Below, piece after piece: positions 11,144 to 22,488 of a stretch of 64,000 nt of DNA; the first letter of the stretch is position 1, and every line of letters starts with the position of its first letter. The position numbers were made by a program, and so were the translations under genes. Location: NCBI RefSeq assembly GCF_034702125.1, contig NC_085872.1, positions 27,691,634-27,755,633 of the forward strand, written 5' to 3'. The notes under the pieces were generated by a model, which did not search any database, had not been told where the DNA came from, and saw only the letters and a program-made list of their open reading frames with translations. The DNA is from Engraulis encrasicolus (lineage: Eukaryota > Chordata > Actinopteri > Clupeiformes > Engraulidae).

Positions 11144-12403
11144 GTAAGACACTTTTGTATCATGAAATGATTGATGCTTTGTTGATTTAAAAAAAATAAT
11201 GATAGTACAGTAGGCTGCATTCGACAGGCATGACTGTGTCCAGACTAGTAAGCATATGGTCTGTTAAACAGTACATTTTTGTATAGAGCTGTGGATTCAG
11301 TAGAGAAAGAGGCCTCAGAGTTAAACTGTTCATGGATCCCAAGCTTATATGCTATGGCTGATAATCACTTTGCAGTCACCACCCATTTCATCGTTCTGCT
11401 CATCTTTTGTTATACATTTAAACCGCATTCTTCTTCATTATATTAACTTCATCATATTTTGATGCTTTCTTTCGGGTTTTCACTGGGTAATAGTATAGAG
11501 AGTTGATAAAAGAATTAAAAAATTGGGTACTAAAGGGGTTCTTAATTTCACTTAACTTTCTTTGCATTTTGGTTTAGTCCAGATTGCATGGATACAAGCT
11601 TTTGGCTTTGCATGGAAATAACTTGACTTTCACATTTTACATGTTTGTAACTGTAGAGTCTACTGAGCACAATTCCTGTGCCGGTAGTCTTGCCTCAGCC
11701 TGTGTGGGTGCATTTGCCCATGGTTTTGTTGCTTTTATTTCACTCTTATGTTGAGTTTATCATTAATATTATTTGATCAAACACCAACTTACTTTCTTTC
11801 ATTTTCATTTGTCCTGATGTGAATGACAGTTCACAATAAATTAGGATTTCAGACGTTATTTGCCATAGCATTTGAGGATTCAAATACACAAATGCCTGCC
11901 CACCGTTAGTCAAGCTGTTCTGACAAAAAAATACAATGAAGGTGTTTTTGGATTTGCCACTTGACAATCTTGAGATGGTTTATCTCCACTGTCTGTGGTC
12001 CATTTGCTTTGTATTTTGTTTGTTGTTTGTTTTCTTGTTTCAGTTTTTTGTTTGTTGAGTCCCTCTGTTCGTACTTTTTATGTTCTGTTTCCTTCCTCCC
12101 AAATTCATATGAAGAATATGCAGTTCAACGTATAACACGTTTAAGCAAGTTATTTCCTGGCCATCTATTTTCCATATAAATTAGCTTCTTTTTTGCTTCG
12201 CTTTGCTGTTACCAACCCCAAAATAACGTCCTGGATCCATCAATCAATTGTAATGCCTCTCATTTTCATGTGAAACAGCCTCCTTGTCCTGTCAGCTGAA
12301 GATTTGTGCTAATTCTCCTGACTTGACCAGCGATTTGCATTGTCTTCTTATCCCCTCCTTCATGTTCCTTTTGTCTCACTTAATTTTCTTTGTCATCAAA
12401 AAG
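11144..12403 (+). other. ank2: ank2 intron before the first giant exon
   Basis: About 1.26 kb, AT-rich, with no repeat or exon that I can support. The ATG at 12340 lies upstream of the splice acceptor and is not a start codon. Confidence 0.7.
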
Positions 12404-15400
12404 TTGATGATGAAACAGAGTCAACTGAACTGTCCCTCCTGCAAACGCATGTGGTGAATGACCCAGCCACGTTAGCCAGTCCAGACGACCTCCTGTCAGA
12501 GGTGTCTGACATGAAACACGATCTCATCAAAGTGTCTGCCATCCTCACAGCTGACCCATCTGACCAACTGGGCTCTCTAGATAGGGGTGAGCCTTCACAG
12601 GCCATCACAAAAGCCCCTGTAGATCCAGAGGAACCATTGGAGATCATGGAAAAGGTGAAGGAAGAGCTGGAAAAAGTTGACGAAATACTTCGTGAAGGAG
12701 CGTGGGCAAAACAGAGAGAGGAGAGAGACAGACAGTGGTCTCAAAATAAAGAAGAATGGGTAGTTGTTAGTGCCAATGACATCACCCAAGTGGAAACTAA
12801 CAATGAAATACAAGAACTGGGCTACCAGGAAGTGAGAGTCTCGTCCACTTCCTCTACAGTAGTACAGGAGATGTTCAGTGCAACCGCTTATCCAAATGCA
12901 AACCGTGCTCAGACTCTTAGCAGCACACAATTAGAGTCAGATCATGTTTTCATTCAAGACAATACAGAGGAAAAATCCAAAGAGCTTTCAGTAGTGACCA
13001 AAAGTAATGAGCGTCGTCCTCCCAGGATCAAAAAGCCTGCAAGGCGGAAGCTTAGAGATAGGGAATATGCTGGTGGAAGTTCAGAAGAGGAACTGGACAG
13101 ATTCAGTTCTGAGGAATCCTTGGATGGAGACACTATTCTTGGGGAACCTGAGTCTTCCCCAGGCTTGTTGCCAACCTCACCTCCGGTGGTGGAAACACCC
13201 ATTGGCTCCATTAAGGACAGGGTTAAAGCACTTCAGAAGAAAGTTGAAGAGGAAGAAGAAGGGATTCAACGTAAGCGTAAGCCTCAACCTGTCACTGTCA
13301 TACAAAGTATGTCTTATCTAAAAGAGAGTGAAGAGCCTCCTCAAAAGTCTCCCAAATCTCCCAGGTCTCAAAGTGAGAGGCTGGAGGAGACCATGTCTGT
13401 GCGCGAGTTGATGAAAGCGTTCCAGGAGGGTCAGGACCCATCCAAAAACAAATCTGGACTTTTTGAGCACAAAGCCATGACAACAACCACAGTGGTTTCT
13501 CAAACAGTTCATGAAGACAGTGGTCGACTAGGACCAATGACCTCAAAGGTTATTTCTAGCGAGGTAAAAGTGACTTCAGATGTTGTTCTGCCTGAAACAA
13601 TCAAAGATACCCTCATCACAGTTTCTGCTGGGCTTCACCAGGCCACTTCCGACAAAACAAGCTTAACTCCTGATTTAAATACATCAGGTGACAAAGATAG
13701 ACATCAAATCAGTACCACAGACGACCGCCAAAAAGTCAGTTTGGATAGGTCTTTAAGTGTAGACAGTAATACTCACCCTGACTCTAAAATACCAGTGGAA
13801 GGTAGATCAACTAGTACATCACACTTCTCATATGAGCTACAGCAGGAAAAAGAATGTTCCGGAGTTATTAGTGAATCTACAGATCAAAAGATTGATCAGA
13901 ACATTGGGGAATCTTTTGAGAAAGAAATAGTCAGCCAAGATAACAAAACGCATTCAGTTTCAGATTACGCTGAAAGCCCCCAAAAATTGCACATTAAATT
14001 CAGTGAGGCCCAACATCATACTGAAGGGGTGGACCACTCAATATATACCAAAACAATACACACAACTCACCAGGTTGTTCAAGACAGTCCAGAAGAGGAT
14101 GTGTCAGGTATAGATGTCAACATGCATGACAATGCTATTTCACAGTCAGTTGAATTCAAGGAATCACAGATTGAGGATTCAGGTCCTTATCCACCACATG
14201 TGCAGGAAACCATTCTGCAGGAGGTTAAAATAGCCAAGAAAACATCTATTGATTCAAAGATAGTGGTGAAAGATATGTCAGGTATGTTGTCACATCTCAC
14301 AGGTGATCTTGATCAGTACCTGGATAAATTACCATCACCTCCATCTCATTCTCCTGACAAAGACATTGTTGATGAGACTTTGGAAGAAGTTGTCTTGGGC
14401 AGGGTGGTTAAGGGAGATGATGGTCAATCTGAAGGTTCACAGGCAATAACTAGTGATGTGATTGAAGGTACAGTAAAGGATGAAAAGGAGAAACATACAT
14501 CAGATCAGTCAGACCCTTTGCATGTAGAGGTAAAGATTGCAAGACAGGCATACCATGCACCATCAACATCCGTAAAAGACATGTCTGGAATGGTCTCCCA
14601 TCTTGCTGATGATCTGGACCAGTACTTAGTGAAGTCCCCAGCTGTCGCAGCTCAAGGTGTAGATGAAGATGTTGTGAATGAGACATTTGAAGAAGTTGTG
14701 TTGAGGAAAGGCATTAGCACAGATGTTGAAGAGTCCGAAATTGCTCAGTTTGATAAACCAAAACACAGTTCACAAATACTGGATACAGATGAGCTAGCTT
14801 ATAGTTCACCAAAAGACACTACTGCCCTGTGTTCACCCAAAGAAGAGAGGAGACAATATAGAATTTTGTCTGAGGTGTCAGGAGAATCAGGAAGTGATGT
14901 AATCAAGTCCTTACAGACTGAAAGCCTAACTGATACATCAGATCACATACATGAGCCACTGCTTGAAGAGCAGAAAATTGATAGAAAGACATCACCCCCA
15001 TCATCAGTATCAGTAAAAGACATGTCTGGAATGGCCTCCCATCTTTCAGATGATATTGACCAGTACTTAGAGAAATCCCCAGCTGTCGCAGCTCAAGGTG
15101 TAGATGAAGGTGTTGTGAATGAGACATTTGAAGAAGTTGTGTTGAGGAAAGGCATTAGCACAGATGTTGAAGAGTCCGAAATTGCTCAGTTTGATAAACC
15201 ACAACACAGTTCAGAAACCTTCACTAAAGATGAACTTGCTCACAGTTCACCAAAAGACACAACTCCCCTTTGTTCGCCTAAAGATGAGAGGAGAGAATAC
15301 AGAATTTTGTCTGAGGGGTCAGGAGAATCAGGAAGTGATGTAATCAAGTCCTTACAGACTGAGAGCCTAACTGATACATCAGATCACATACATGACCCAC

Positions 15401-18400
15401 TGCTTCAAGAACAGAACATTGATAGAAAGACATCACCCCCATCATCAGTATCAGTAAAAGACATGTCTGGAATGGCCTCCCATCTTTCAGATGATCTTGA
15501 CCAGTATCTAGAGAAATCCCCAGCTGTCTCTGCTAAGTGTGTAGATGAGCACATTGTGGATGAGACATTTAAAGAAGTTGTGTTGAGGAAACTAGTCAGC
15601 ACAGATGTTGAAGAGTCAGAGATTAGCCAGCTTCTGAGAACACGGGACATTTCAGGAGCATCTCCAACAGATAAACTTGGTCCCAGTTTTGCAGAACATG
15701 ATGTTGTTCATAGCTTAACAAAAGATGCATTTGTTTGCAGCTCAGTTGAAGATGAGCACAGGCAAGATGCCATTCCATCTGCAACAGCAGCCGATACATC
15801 AGATCACATACATGAGCCACTGCTTCAAGAACAGAAAATTGATAGAAAGACGTCACCCCCATCATCAGTATCAGTAAAAGACATGTCTGGAATGGCCTCC
15901 CATCTTACAGATGATCTTGACCAGTACTTAAAGAAATCCCCAGCTGCCGCAGCTGAAGGTGTAGATGAATATGTTGTGGATGAGAGATTTGAAGAAGTTG
16001 TGTTGAGGAAAGCAGTCAGCACAGATGTTGAAGAGTCAGAGATTAGCCAGCTTCAGAAAATAGGGGAAACTTCTGGAGCAGATGAATTTGGTCCCAGTTT
16101 TGCAGAACATGATGTTGCTCATAGCTTAACAAAAGATGAACTTGTTTGCAACTCAGTTGAAGATGAACACAGATTAGAGGGGTCATTGCAGACTGATATG
16201 CAAGATGAATTATCTACTGAAATACATGAGCCACTTCTTCAAGAGGTGAAAATAGCCAGGAAGACTTCCCCATTATCATCTCCAGTAGTAAAAGACATGT
16301 CTGGAATGGTGTCCTACCTTACTGATGATGTAGATGAATGCTTGAGGAAAACACCCATCATGCCTGATCATGACACGATGTGTGTAGCAGAGGTTGTTGA
16401 AAGAGAATTTCAAGAGGTCATAGTTAGAAAGGCTGTCATTACAGAAGAAAAAGAGTCAAGCACATTTCAACGAGGAAAGTCAGAAAGCTGTTCAGACGCA
16501 TCATCGAAAGATGAGCTTAGACACAGTTCTTCAAAAGACAACATTGTCTGCAGTCCAGAAGAGCCTCCACAATTGGACTTTGTTGGACAAACCTCTTCTA
16601 CAGAAACAGTCAGAGATATGTTTAGCATGGTGTCACATCTGACTGGAGAGCTGGGCCAATACTTGGAACAAATACCAGTTGTGACTAACCAGTATGAGAG
16701 TCAGGCCATTGTTGGGGAGAGGTTTGAGGAGGTCGTGCTAAGTCGAGGTCAAGATAATACACAATCAGAACAGTCTGGAAAAATGTCTTCAGATGTCTCA
16801 TCAGATCAAAATGTAATTCAGTCACAGGAAGCCCCCTTTCCAGAAATAAAAGTTGATAAACAATTCACAAAACCAGCTTCAGAGAAAGACATATCTGGGA
16901 TGGTGTCACATCTAAGTGGAGATTTAGACCAATATCTAGAGGAGATACCAGCTGTATCTGATCATTTCCTGCACCAAGAATTTGTTCAGGAAAGCTTTCA
17001 GGAGGTTATTCTAAGAAAGAATGTCAGTCGTGATGAGAGTTTGGCAGAGGTCAGTCATGGTGAAGAAAAGATGAGTTCTGGACCTGTTCATATTCTAGCT
17101 CCAGGCCGTTTGTTGTCTGAGGAGTTCCAGATTAGCCCAGACAGGAGACCCTCAGAGGACTTCTCTGCGGCTATCAGAGCAGAACTTGAAGAGAATGCTG
17201 AGTATCAGATTTTCAGGCAGACAACACCAGTACGAAACACCTTTACATTTTGCACAGAAGGAAGTACCACACAGATTGACGAACAAAGACAGAGTAGTGT
17301 TGAGACAGAATTTGATTCAAATCTACCCACTGAATTTGACTCAACAGAGTCTAGTGGAGCAAGAGAGAAAGCTGTCTCCAGTTCGTCCAGTGATAGGGCT
17401 TCTTCAAGTACAGGTGAAGCAGAGCGATATGAAAGCTGTCCTGAAACCATGCTCAGTGACACTGAAGAAAAACATGACGCTATACAAAGCCAGCTCATCA
17501 GACAAACATCAGATCCTACAACTACAGATTCTGTTGGGTCCTCTCTTCCACCAGAGACTGAGGTATTTATGCCAGACAAGCAAAGGTCTCTTAGCTCAGG
17601 AGCAGAAGGTGTACACAGGCCATCAAGCATAGAAGCACTAAGGCCTGTGATAATGGATGATAATGCCAGTGCATGTCGTAAGGACTCACTAGAGGTCAGC
17701 CCTGTCAGAGACGATGGCTCTTCACATAAGTCTCCTGACTCGATTGAGCCAAGTCCAACCAATGACTCTCCCTGTCCAGACTCTTTAGAGTCGAGCCCCA
17801 CAGGGCAGAGATTCAAGCCTTTTCCAAAACCAAAGGAAACTACTCGCACGCCACACAGTTCTGGATCAGGGTCTGATGTGGACTTACAGAAAGAAATGTA
17901 TTTTGAGAGAAGTTATTCCCCTGAAGACTGTGACTTTGAAGTCAACATTGCACCTCATTCACCAAGCCTTCAAACAATGCCTACTGCTCCCCCTTTAGAC
18001 AGTGCAGCCATAGATGTAGACAAAGAGAACTTAGAGACAGATCAGAAAAAGATTACTCCGGAAGAGGAAATGTTTAAAATGGCAGCAAAGATAAAAACAT
18101 TTGATGAAATGGGGGATGAAATGAAAACTAAAAAAGAAGTCAGGTTTGCTCTAGATGAGGCAAAAGATGACAACCGTCAATCACAGGCTCAAGATGCTTC
18201 GATGGCAGAGGAAATCAACATCAAAGATGATGGGTCCTCGGAAGCTGACTCAATCACACTTCCATCGTCATCATCTCCAAAACCAGAAAGCCATAGCCAT
18301 AGCCAAGGTGCAGAACTGTTGAAGGCAGATTTAACTATGACCTCACAACAGGAAATTGAGACTTTCACATACAGAGATGACTGTGCTAGTGACCCAAAAG

Positions 18401-19786
18401 ACTCTATTTCTATGCAAGAAGATATCAAGGACAGTGAAGAAGGTTTTTCGGATCTTTCAAAGTGCCTTAGTATTACTGAAGAGGCAAGAGAACATACAAG
18501 TGACAAAAAATCAGAGGCAGTGAAATGTGAAACACTTTCAGGGCCTGACGATTTGGATGTAGAAGGTGATCTAGTTCCATGGAGTGTGGATTTAGAGGAT
18601 GATGAAAGTTTTAAAGCAAGAGTGGAAGCTGAAGAGAGAAGAGTTTTTGGTCTCCCCTTGGAAGAGCATCCTCAGCGGCAAACACCAGACACAACACCAG
18701 GCCGAACACCCACAGAAGATGGAACACCAAACCCATTCCTTTTTCAGGAGGGGAAGCTCTTTGAAATGACCAGAGGTGGTGCTATTGACATGACCAAGAG
18801 GAGCATGGAAGAGGAGATTGAGGAACAGGCCTTTTTCCCAATAAGCGAGGATCTTGGCGAGGAGGAAACCGAGCAAAGTGATACAGACGCCAGCGAAGGT
18901 AATGTGCACAATCAGGATGGAGCCTATGAAGATTTTAGAGGTTCTACATCACACACCTTAACATTCCAGAATGTCCCTCCATCAGACTCACTTGAAGTAC
19001 AAGACAGTAGCCCCATATATCCACATCATGAGGCAGATTCTCTTGAATCACTTGATACCTCAGTATCCACAATCATGGACGTGGACACAACCATCTCCAC
19101 TGTCACACGGTCTGTGTACTCAGACCAGGATCCTGACTCCTCTGACTCATCTGACAATGAAGATGATGAACAGGAATCTGTAATTGAAATCACCACACCA
19201 ATTCATGGTAGACAAGGCACTGTTTCTGAAAGCTCTGAAGCTTCCCCTCCTGAAGAAGTCTCTGTGTTTTCAGTCGAAATTAAGTCCAAGTCAAAAATCC
19301 CTGTCAAAGCGGGTTCTCTGAAGTCATTCACAAGCTCCACTAGAAAAAGTCAGGATCATCGCTCAAGGTCAGAAGCTGCTGAGGAACGTCCATCTCCCTC
19401 ATGTACTACAGACACTCGCAGTTTTTCAGACAGTGGCATGTCCAAACCAAAGACCCCTGCCTCCAGACTTCCAGTCATAAGTAAACACAAGCAATCACAT
19501 TCTACATCATCTTACACTGAAAAATCCCAACACGAAAAATCTGAAAAAACTGTCACATCTCAACACCTCAGTAAGACAGAGATAATAGAGGTGGTACGCT
19601 CTGAAGATCCCAAAGAGGCAGAGAAAGCCTCTTGTGCCCCCAAAGATGACAATAAACTGGTTCCAGGGGCACGGCCAACTTCTATTGCAGATGATGTCTT
19701 TGAGTCAAGGCCTCATTGGGACACTTGTGTGGTGGAGACTCAGATGCAGCGCATCTCAGACAGCGCTACATCAGAACAATGTCAAG
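12404..19786 (+). CDS. ank2: ankyrin-2 giant exon 1 (neuronal 440-kDa-type exon)
   Basis: A single 7,383-nt exon (2,461 codons) from acceptor caaaaag to donor TCAAG|gtatca. It sits between UPA and the death domain, exactly where vertebrate ANK2 keeps its brain-specific giant exon. Conserved landmarks appear in the same order as in mammalian giant ankyrin-B: TMSVRELMKAFQEGQDPSK near 13,390; a QISPDRRPSEDFSAAI block near 17,130; SLEVSPV...HKSPDSIEPSP near 17,690; TPEEEMFKMAAKIKTFDEM near 18,055; RTPTEDGTPNPFLFQEGKLF near 18,705; SVYSDQ near 19,111; SKIPVK near 19,292; SRLPVISK near 19,465. The middle (about 14,220-17,040) is expanded into eight copies of a VKDMSGM module. The exon is Ser/Glu-rich and predicted disordered. 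Its length is a multiple of three, so skipping keeps frame. By analogy with mammals it should serve axons, linking L1-type adhesion molecules and microtubules; that role is not shown by the sequence. Confidence 0.95.
14221..17040 (+). repeat. ank2: eight-copy VKDMSGM module array in giant exon 1
   Basis: The core V(K/R)DMSGMxSHLxxDLDQYL recurs with its ATG (ATA in the last copy) at 14275, 14581, 15022, 15463, 15883, 16297, 16618 and 16891. Spacings are 306, 441, 441, 420, 414, 321 and 273 bp, all multiples of three. Each core is followed by a second motif, FEEVVLRK, and the fuller units also carry EPLLQEQKIDRKTS and STDVEESEIAQ. Copies 2 to 5 are the most alike, so they are the youngest. Confidence 0.93.
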
Positions 19787-20761
19787 GTATCATCTCGATG
19801 GGTCTGTCCCCCTCTCTTTTTCCCCTCTGCTCCCCTCAAACAAAAGATCTCTTTTTCCTGCCTTAGTGTCCATCGTCACCTCTCTTTGTTGTGCTGTTTT
19901 GTCCTTGTGTTCTGTGTTGTTTTGTGTCGTGTGTCTTTTGTCTTGTGTTGTCCTCTGTGTTTCTGTGTGTTTTCGTTGTTGCCTCACTTTTTCTGCTGCA
20001 TTTCCATCCAACCATCTATGTGTACATTTCCAATCTCAAGATTGACTCTTTTCCCTCTTTCAGTTTAGTCTTGTTAGAAATACTCTTGGAATACAATCAA
20101 ACTGCGATGCATGTGGCACTGTAATCAACATGTGATAACCCATTTTTATGATCATTACTGAATTCCACAGTCATTTGCATGGATAGTTTTTCTAACCCAA
20201 ACATGATGATTTAAAACATGCTGTGGGTAGTTTCAGCCTTGACTACTTGGTAGTTGTTGTATAGGTGTGGGTTCCATGCATGTGTGGTGGAAAGTGAAAT
20301 GACATAAAAATGTTCAAATGTCAAAATAGGAGTGCACAATGTCCATGTTTAAACTCTCAAGATTACATGGATTTAACAATTAGTACTTATGTACTTCATA
20401 TTCTGAAAATACGCAATTACCAAACTCTACCGTGAAGGTAAGTCCGACAGTATCGATCATGGTTCTATTTATTGCGGACCTCTGGTAAAGGGATTCTATA
20501 TCCACATAAGTAAGTCTTCAACATAATTAAACACAATCAATAGTCTTTAGGCTTTAAACATGAATGTGCTACTCCAGAATGGTTGATATTTTATCACAGA
20601 TCAGCTAGTTTACCCTGTTCTTTATAGATCCTTCTGCCCTTTCACAGAAATAAAATCGCTTTATTTCACTGTACTGTAAGCCATAATAGTTGATAGAGTT
20701 TTTTAGCTTAAGTGTATTATGCTTTTGCACCGTATTCTAAATGATTTGTCCAAATCCCCAG
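19787..20761 (+). other. ank2: ank2 intron between giant exon 1 and death domain
   Basis: The first 250 bp are very T/C-rich (TGTGTTTTGTC-like). No repeat family or coding exon is supported. A strong gtaagt at about 20,438 has an open 54-nt segment before it but its phase does not fit the neighbours. Confidence 0.65.
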
Positions 20762-20839
20762 TGGACTGGCAGGATGATGCTGACAGAAAGGAGGAAACAT
20801 TGGCAATAGTGTCTGATCTCCTTGGCTTTAGTTGGACTG
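20762..20839 (+). CDS. ank2: ankyrin-2 death-domain exon 1
   Basis: A 78-nt exon from atccccag to GGACTG|gtaagt. It reads VDWQDDADRKEETLAIVSDL and LGFSWT, the first helix of the ankyrin death domain. Confidence 0.94.
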
Positions 20840-21011
20840 GTAAGTCTTACTTACAACATATTTTGATGTGACAAGCAAGATCTACTGTTGCTTTAAACTA
20901 TTTACTCTGTTGATGGAGCCACTATACTACATCAAATCATCATTGTATAGACTAGATTATGGCATTAATTGTACAGCATACACTCAATATGCTATATTTG
21001 TATGACAACAG

Positions 21012-21143
21012 AGCTGGCCAAAGAGTTGGAGTTCAACGAGGATGAGATCCAGGTGGTGCGATCGGAGAACCCGAACTCCCTGCAGGAGCAAAGCCAGGCC
21101 CTGCTGCAGCGCTGGGTGGAGCGGGAGGCCAAGCATGCCACTG
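21012..21143 (+). CDS. ank2: ankyrin-2 death-domain exon 2
   Basis: A 132-nt exon from acaacag to CCACTG|gtgact, reading ELAKELEFNEDEIQVVRSEN and PNSLQEQSQALLQRWVEREA. These are death-domain helices 2 to 5. Confidence 0.96.
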
Positions 21144-21309
21144 GTGACTATTGGAGCTGGAGTTTTACCTCCATCAATGCCCGTTACTGTTTGTCTAGAC
21201 AGCTGAAATCCTTTGCATGCATTATTTTTTAAAAACATATCAGAGACTAGGTGTAATGTTTTTTTTCATGTAAAATAACCTTACTTGCCTTTGACTTCTA
21301 TGCCCACAG

Positions 21310-21450
21310 AGGATTGTTTGATTAAAAGGCTCACCGCCATCAATCGTATGGACATAGTCCATCTCCTTGAGACACAAATGAACAAGTCAGTCCAGGAGCA
21401 GACCTCAAGGACCTATGCAGAAATCGAGAGGACACTGGATCACAGTGAAG
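21310..21450 (+). CDS. ank2: ankyrin-2 death-domain exon 3
   Basis: A 141-nt exon from gcccacag to GTGAAG|gtacaa. It reads [20 protein letters not shown], finishing the death domain, then [11 protein letters not shown], conserved in ankyrins. Confidence 0.96.
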
Positions 21451-21845
21451 GTACAACAGAAAGACAAGTTTCTGATTTAAAACAAAATCATGTCAATGTT
21501 TTTTCTTAAAGGAATTATCCAGAGCCGTTTTTGCATGTCTGGGAAGAAATATGATCACCTGAGAGCAAAATCATGTCAATTTGGTGTCTTTTGAGAACGT
21601 TTGATCATATTGCTGTTTAGCTGTGTTATATGTTTGACGCAGTCATTCGGCAAAACACAACATTTAAAGCTTTTACAGTTCCAAATAACATCACACTTAC
21701 ATGTACCTCATAGTATGTGGAGGGTCCCTAAACACAAACCGAAGTGGTCTGAGCTCCAGCTTCATGTGTTTGGAAAAGGTTTGCAGATTAAGATTAAGAT
21801 TAAGAAGATTATGTGTCCATCATGTTACCTATCACTTGGTTATGT

Positions 21846-22045
21846 GGCGCTATTCCGACATGTCGCTATTCCGACGTTAATGTCTATTGTCGGAATACCG
21901 ACACGTTTTCCACCGTCCGCCACTATTCCTACATGCCACTATTCCGACATCCCTAACCTTAACCCTAACCCTAACCCTAACCCTAACCCCTAAAAAGTGT
22001 TGGAATAGCGGCATGTCGGAATAGCGCTATGTCGGAATAGCGATT
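21846..22045. repeat. palindromic TATTCCGACAT repeat with telomere-like core
   Basis: Multiple copies of CTATTCCGACAT on the left face inverted copies (ATGTCGGAATAGCG) on the right. Between them lies a run of about five CCCTAA units (about 21,957-21,990), the vertebrate telomere motif. It sits in the intron 3' of the death domain. Confidence 0.85.
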
Positions 22046-22091
22046 GCCCCCCCTATCACTTATCCTCTCCTGTCTTTGTTTCTGTTTCCAG

Positions 22092-22293
22092 CTCTATCTT
22101 CAGTTCAGGAAGATGTAGACAGCCCTCGGCTGGTAAGAAGGGTGGAGTCCTCACAGCGGCAGCCCCCGGCGGTGTCCGAAGAGGACCTGTCTGTGGCCTC
22201 CCTCCTGGATGTACCATCCTGGTCAGAGCCTCTGGGCCACACACGCTCTGAAAGCATGCAAGGAGATCTCCTAGAGGAGTTGGACATTACACA
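22092..22293 (+). CDS. ank2: ankyrin-2 exon, start of C-terminal regulatory region
   Basis: A 202-nt exon from tttccag to ACACA|gtatgt. It starts ALSSVQEDVDSPRLV and carries PPAVSEEDLSVASLLD, matching the PPIVSEEDISV motif that follows the death domain in ankyrin-B. It ends two bases into a Gln codon. Confidence 0.92.
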
Positions 22294-22415
22294 GTATGTA
22301 AAAATTCACACAAAAAAACACACACACTCAAAAGAAATGAATAATTTTGGTTTGATGAAAGATTTATTGTAACAAACCAGCTTTGACTCTGCATTGTTTC
22401 TCATTTCTTCTGTAG

Positions 22416-22488
22416 GGATTTTATCACCAACCCTTGGGCTGCTCGAGAAATAAGGGCTGGGTCATCAAATGAGGGCCTTGACAGACAA
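22416..22488 (+). CDS. ank2: ankyrin-2 73-nt exon (short form of the second giant exon)
   Basis: From tctgtag to GACAA|gtaagt, reading DFITNPWAAREIRAGSSNEG and LDRQ and ending on a codon boundary. Phase 0 allows splicing to 43,393 or 46,858. The same frame stays open past the gtaagt donor into the 19-kb open frame, so donor choice here could decide between a normal and a giant C-terminal region. Confidence 0.85.

Noticed and set aside
20371..20437. Pseudo-exon with a strong gtaagt donor between giant exon 1 and the death domain
   Set aside because: The frame that stays open is phase 0, while both possible upstream exons end in phase 1. In the required phase a TGA appears.
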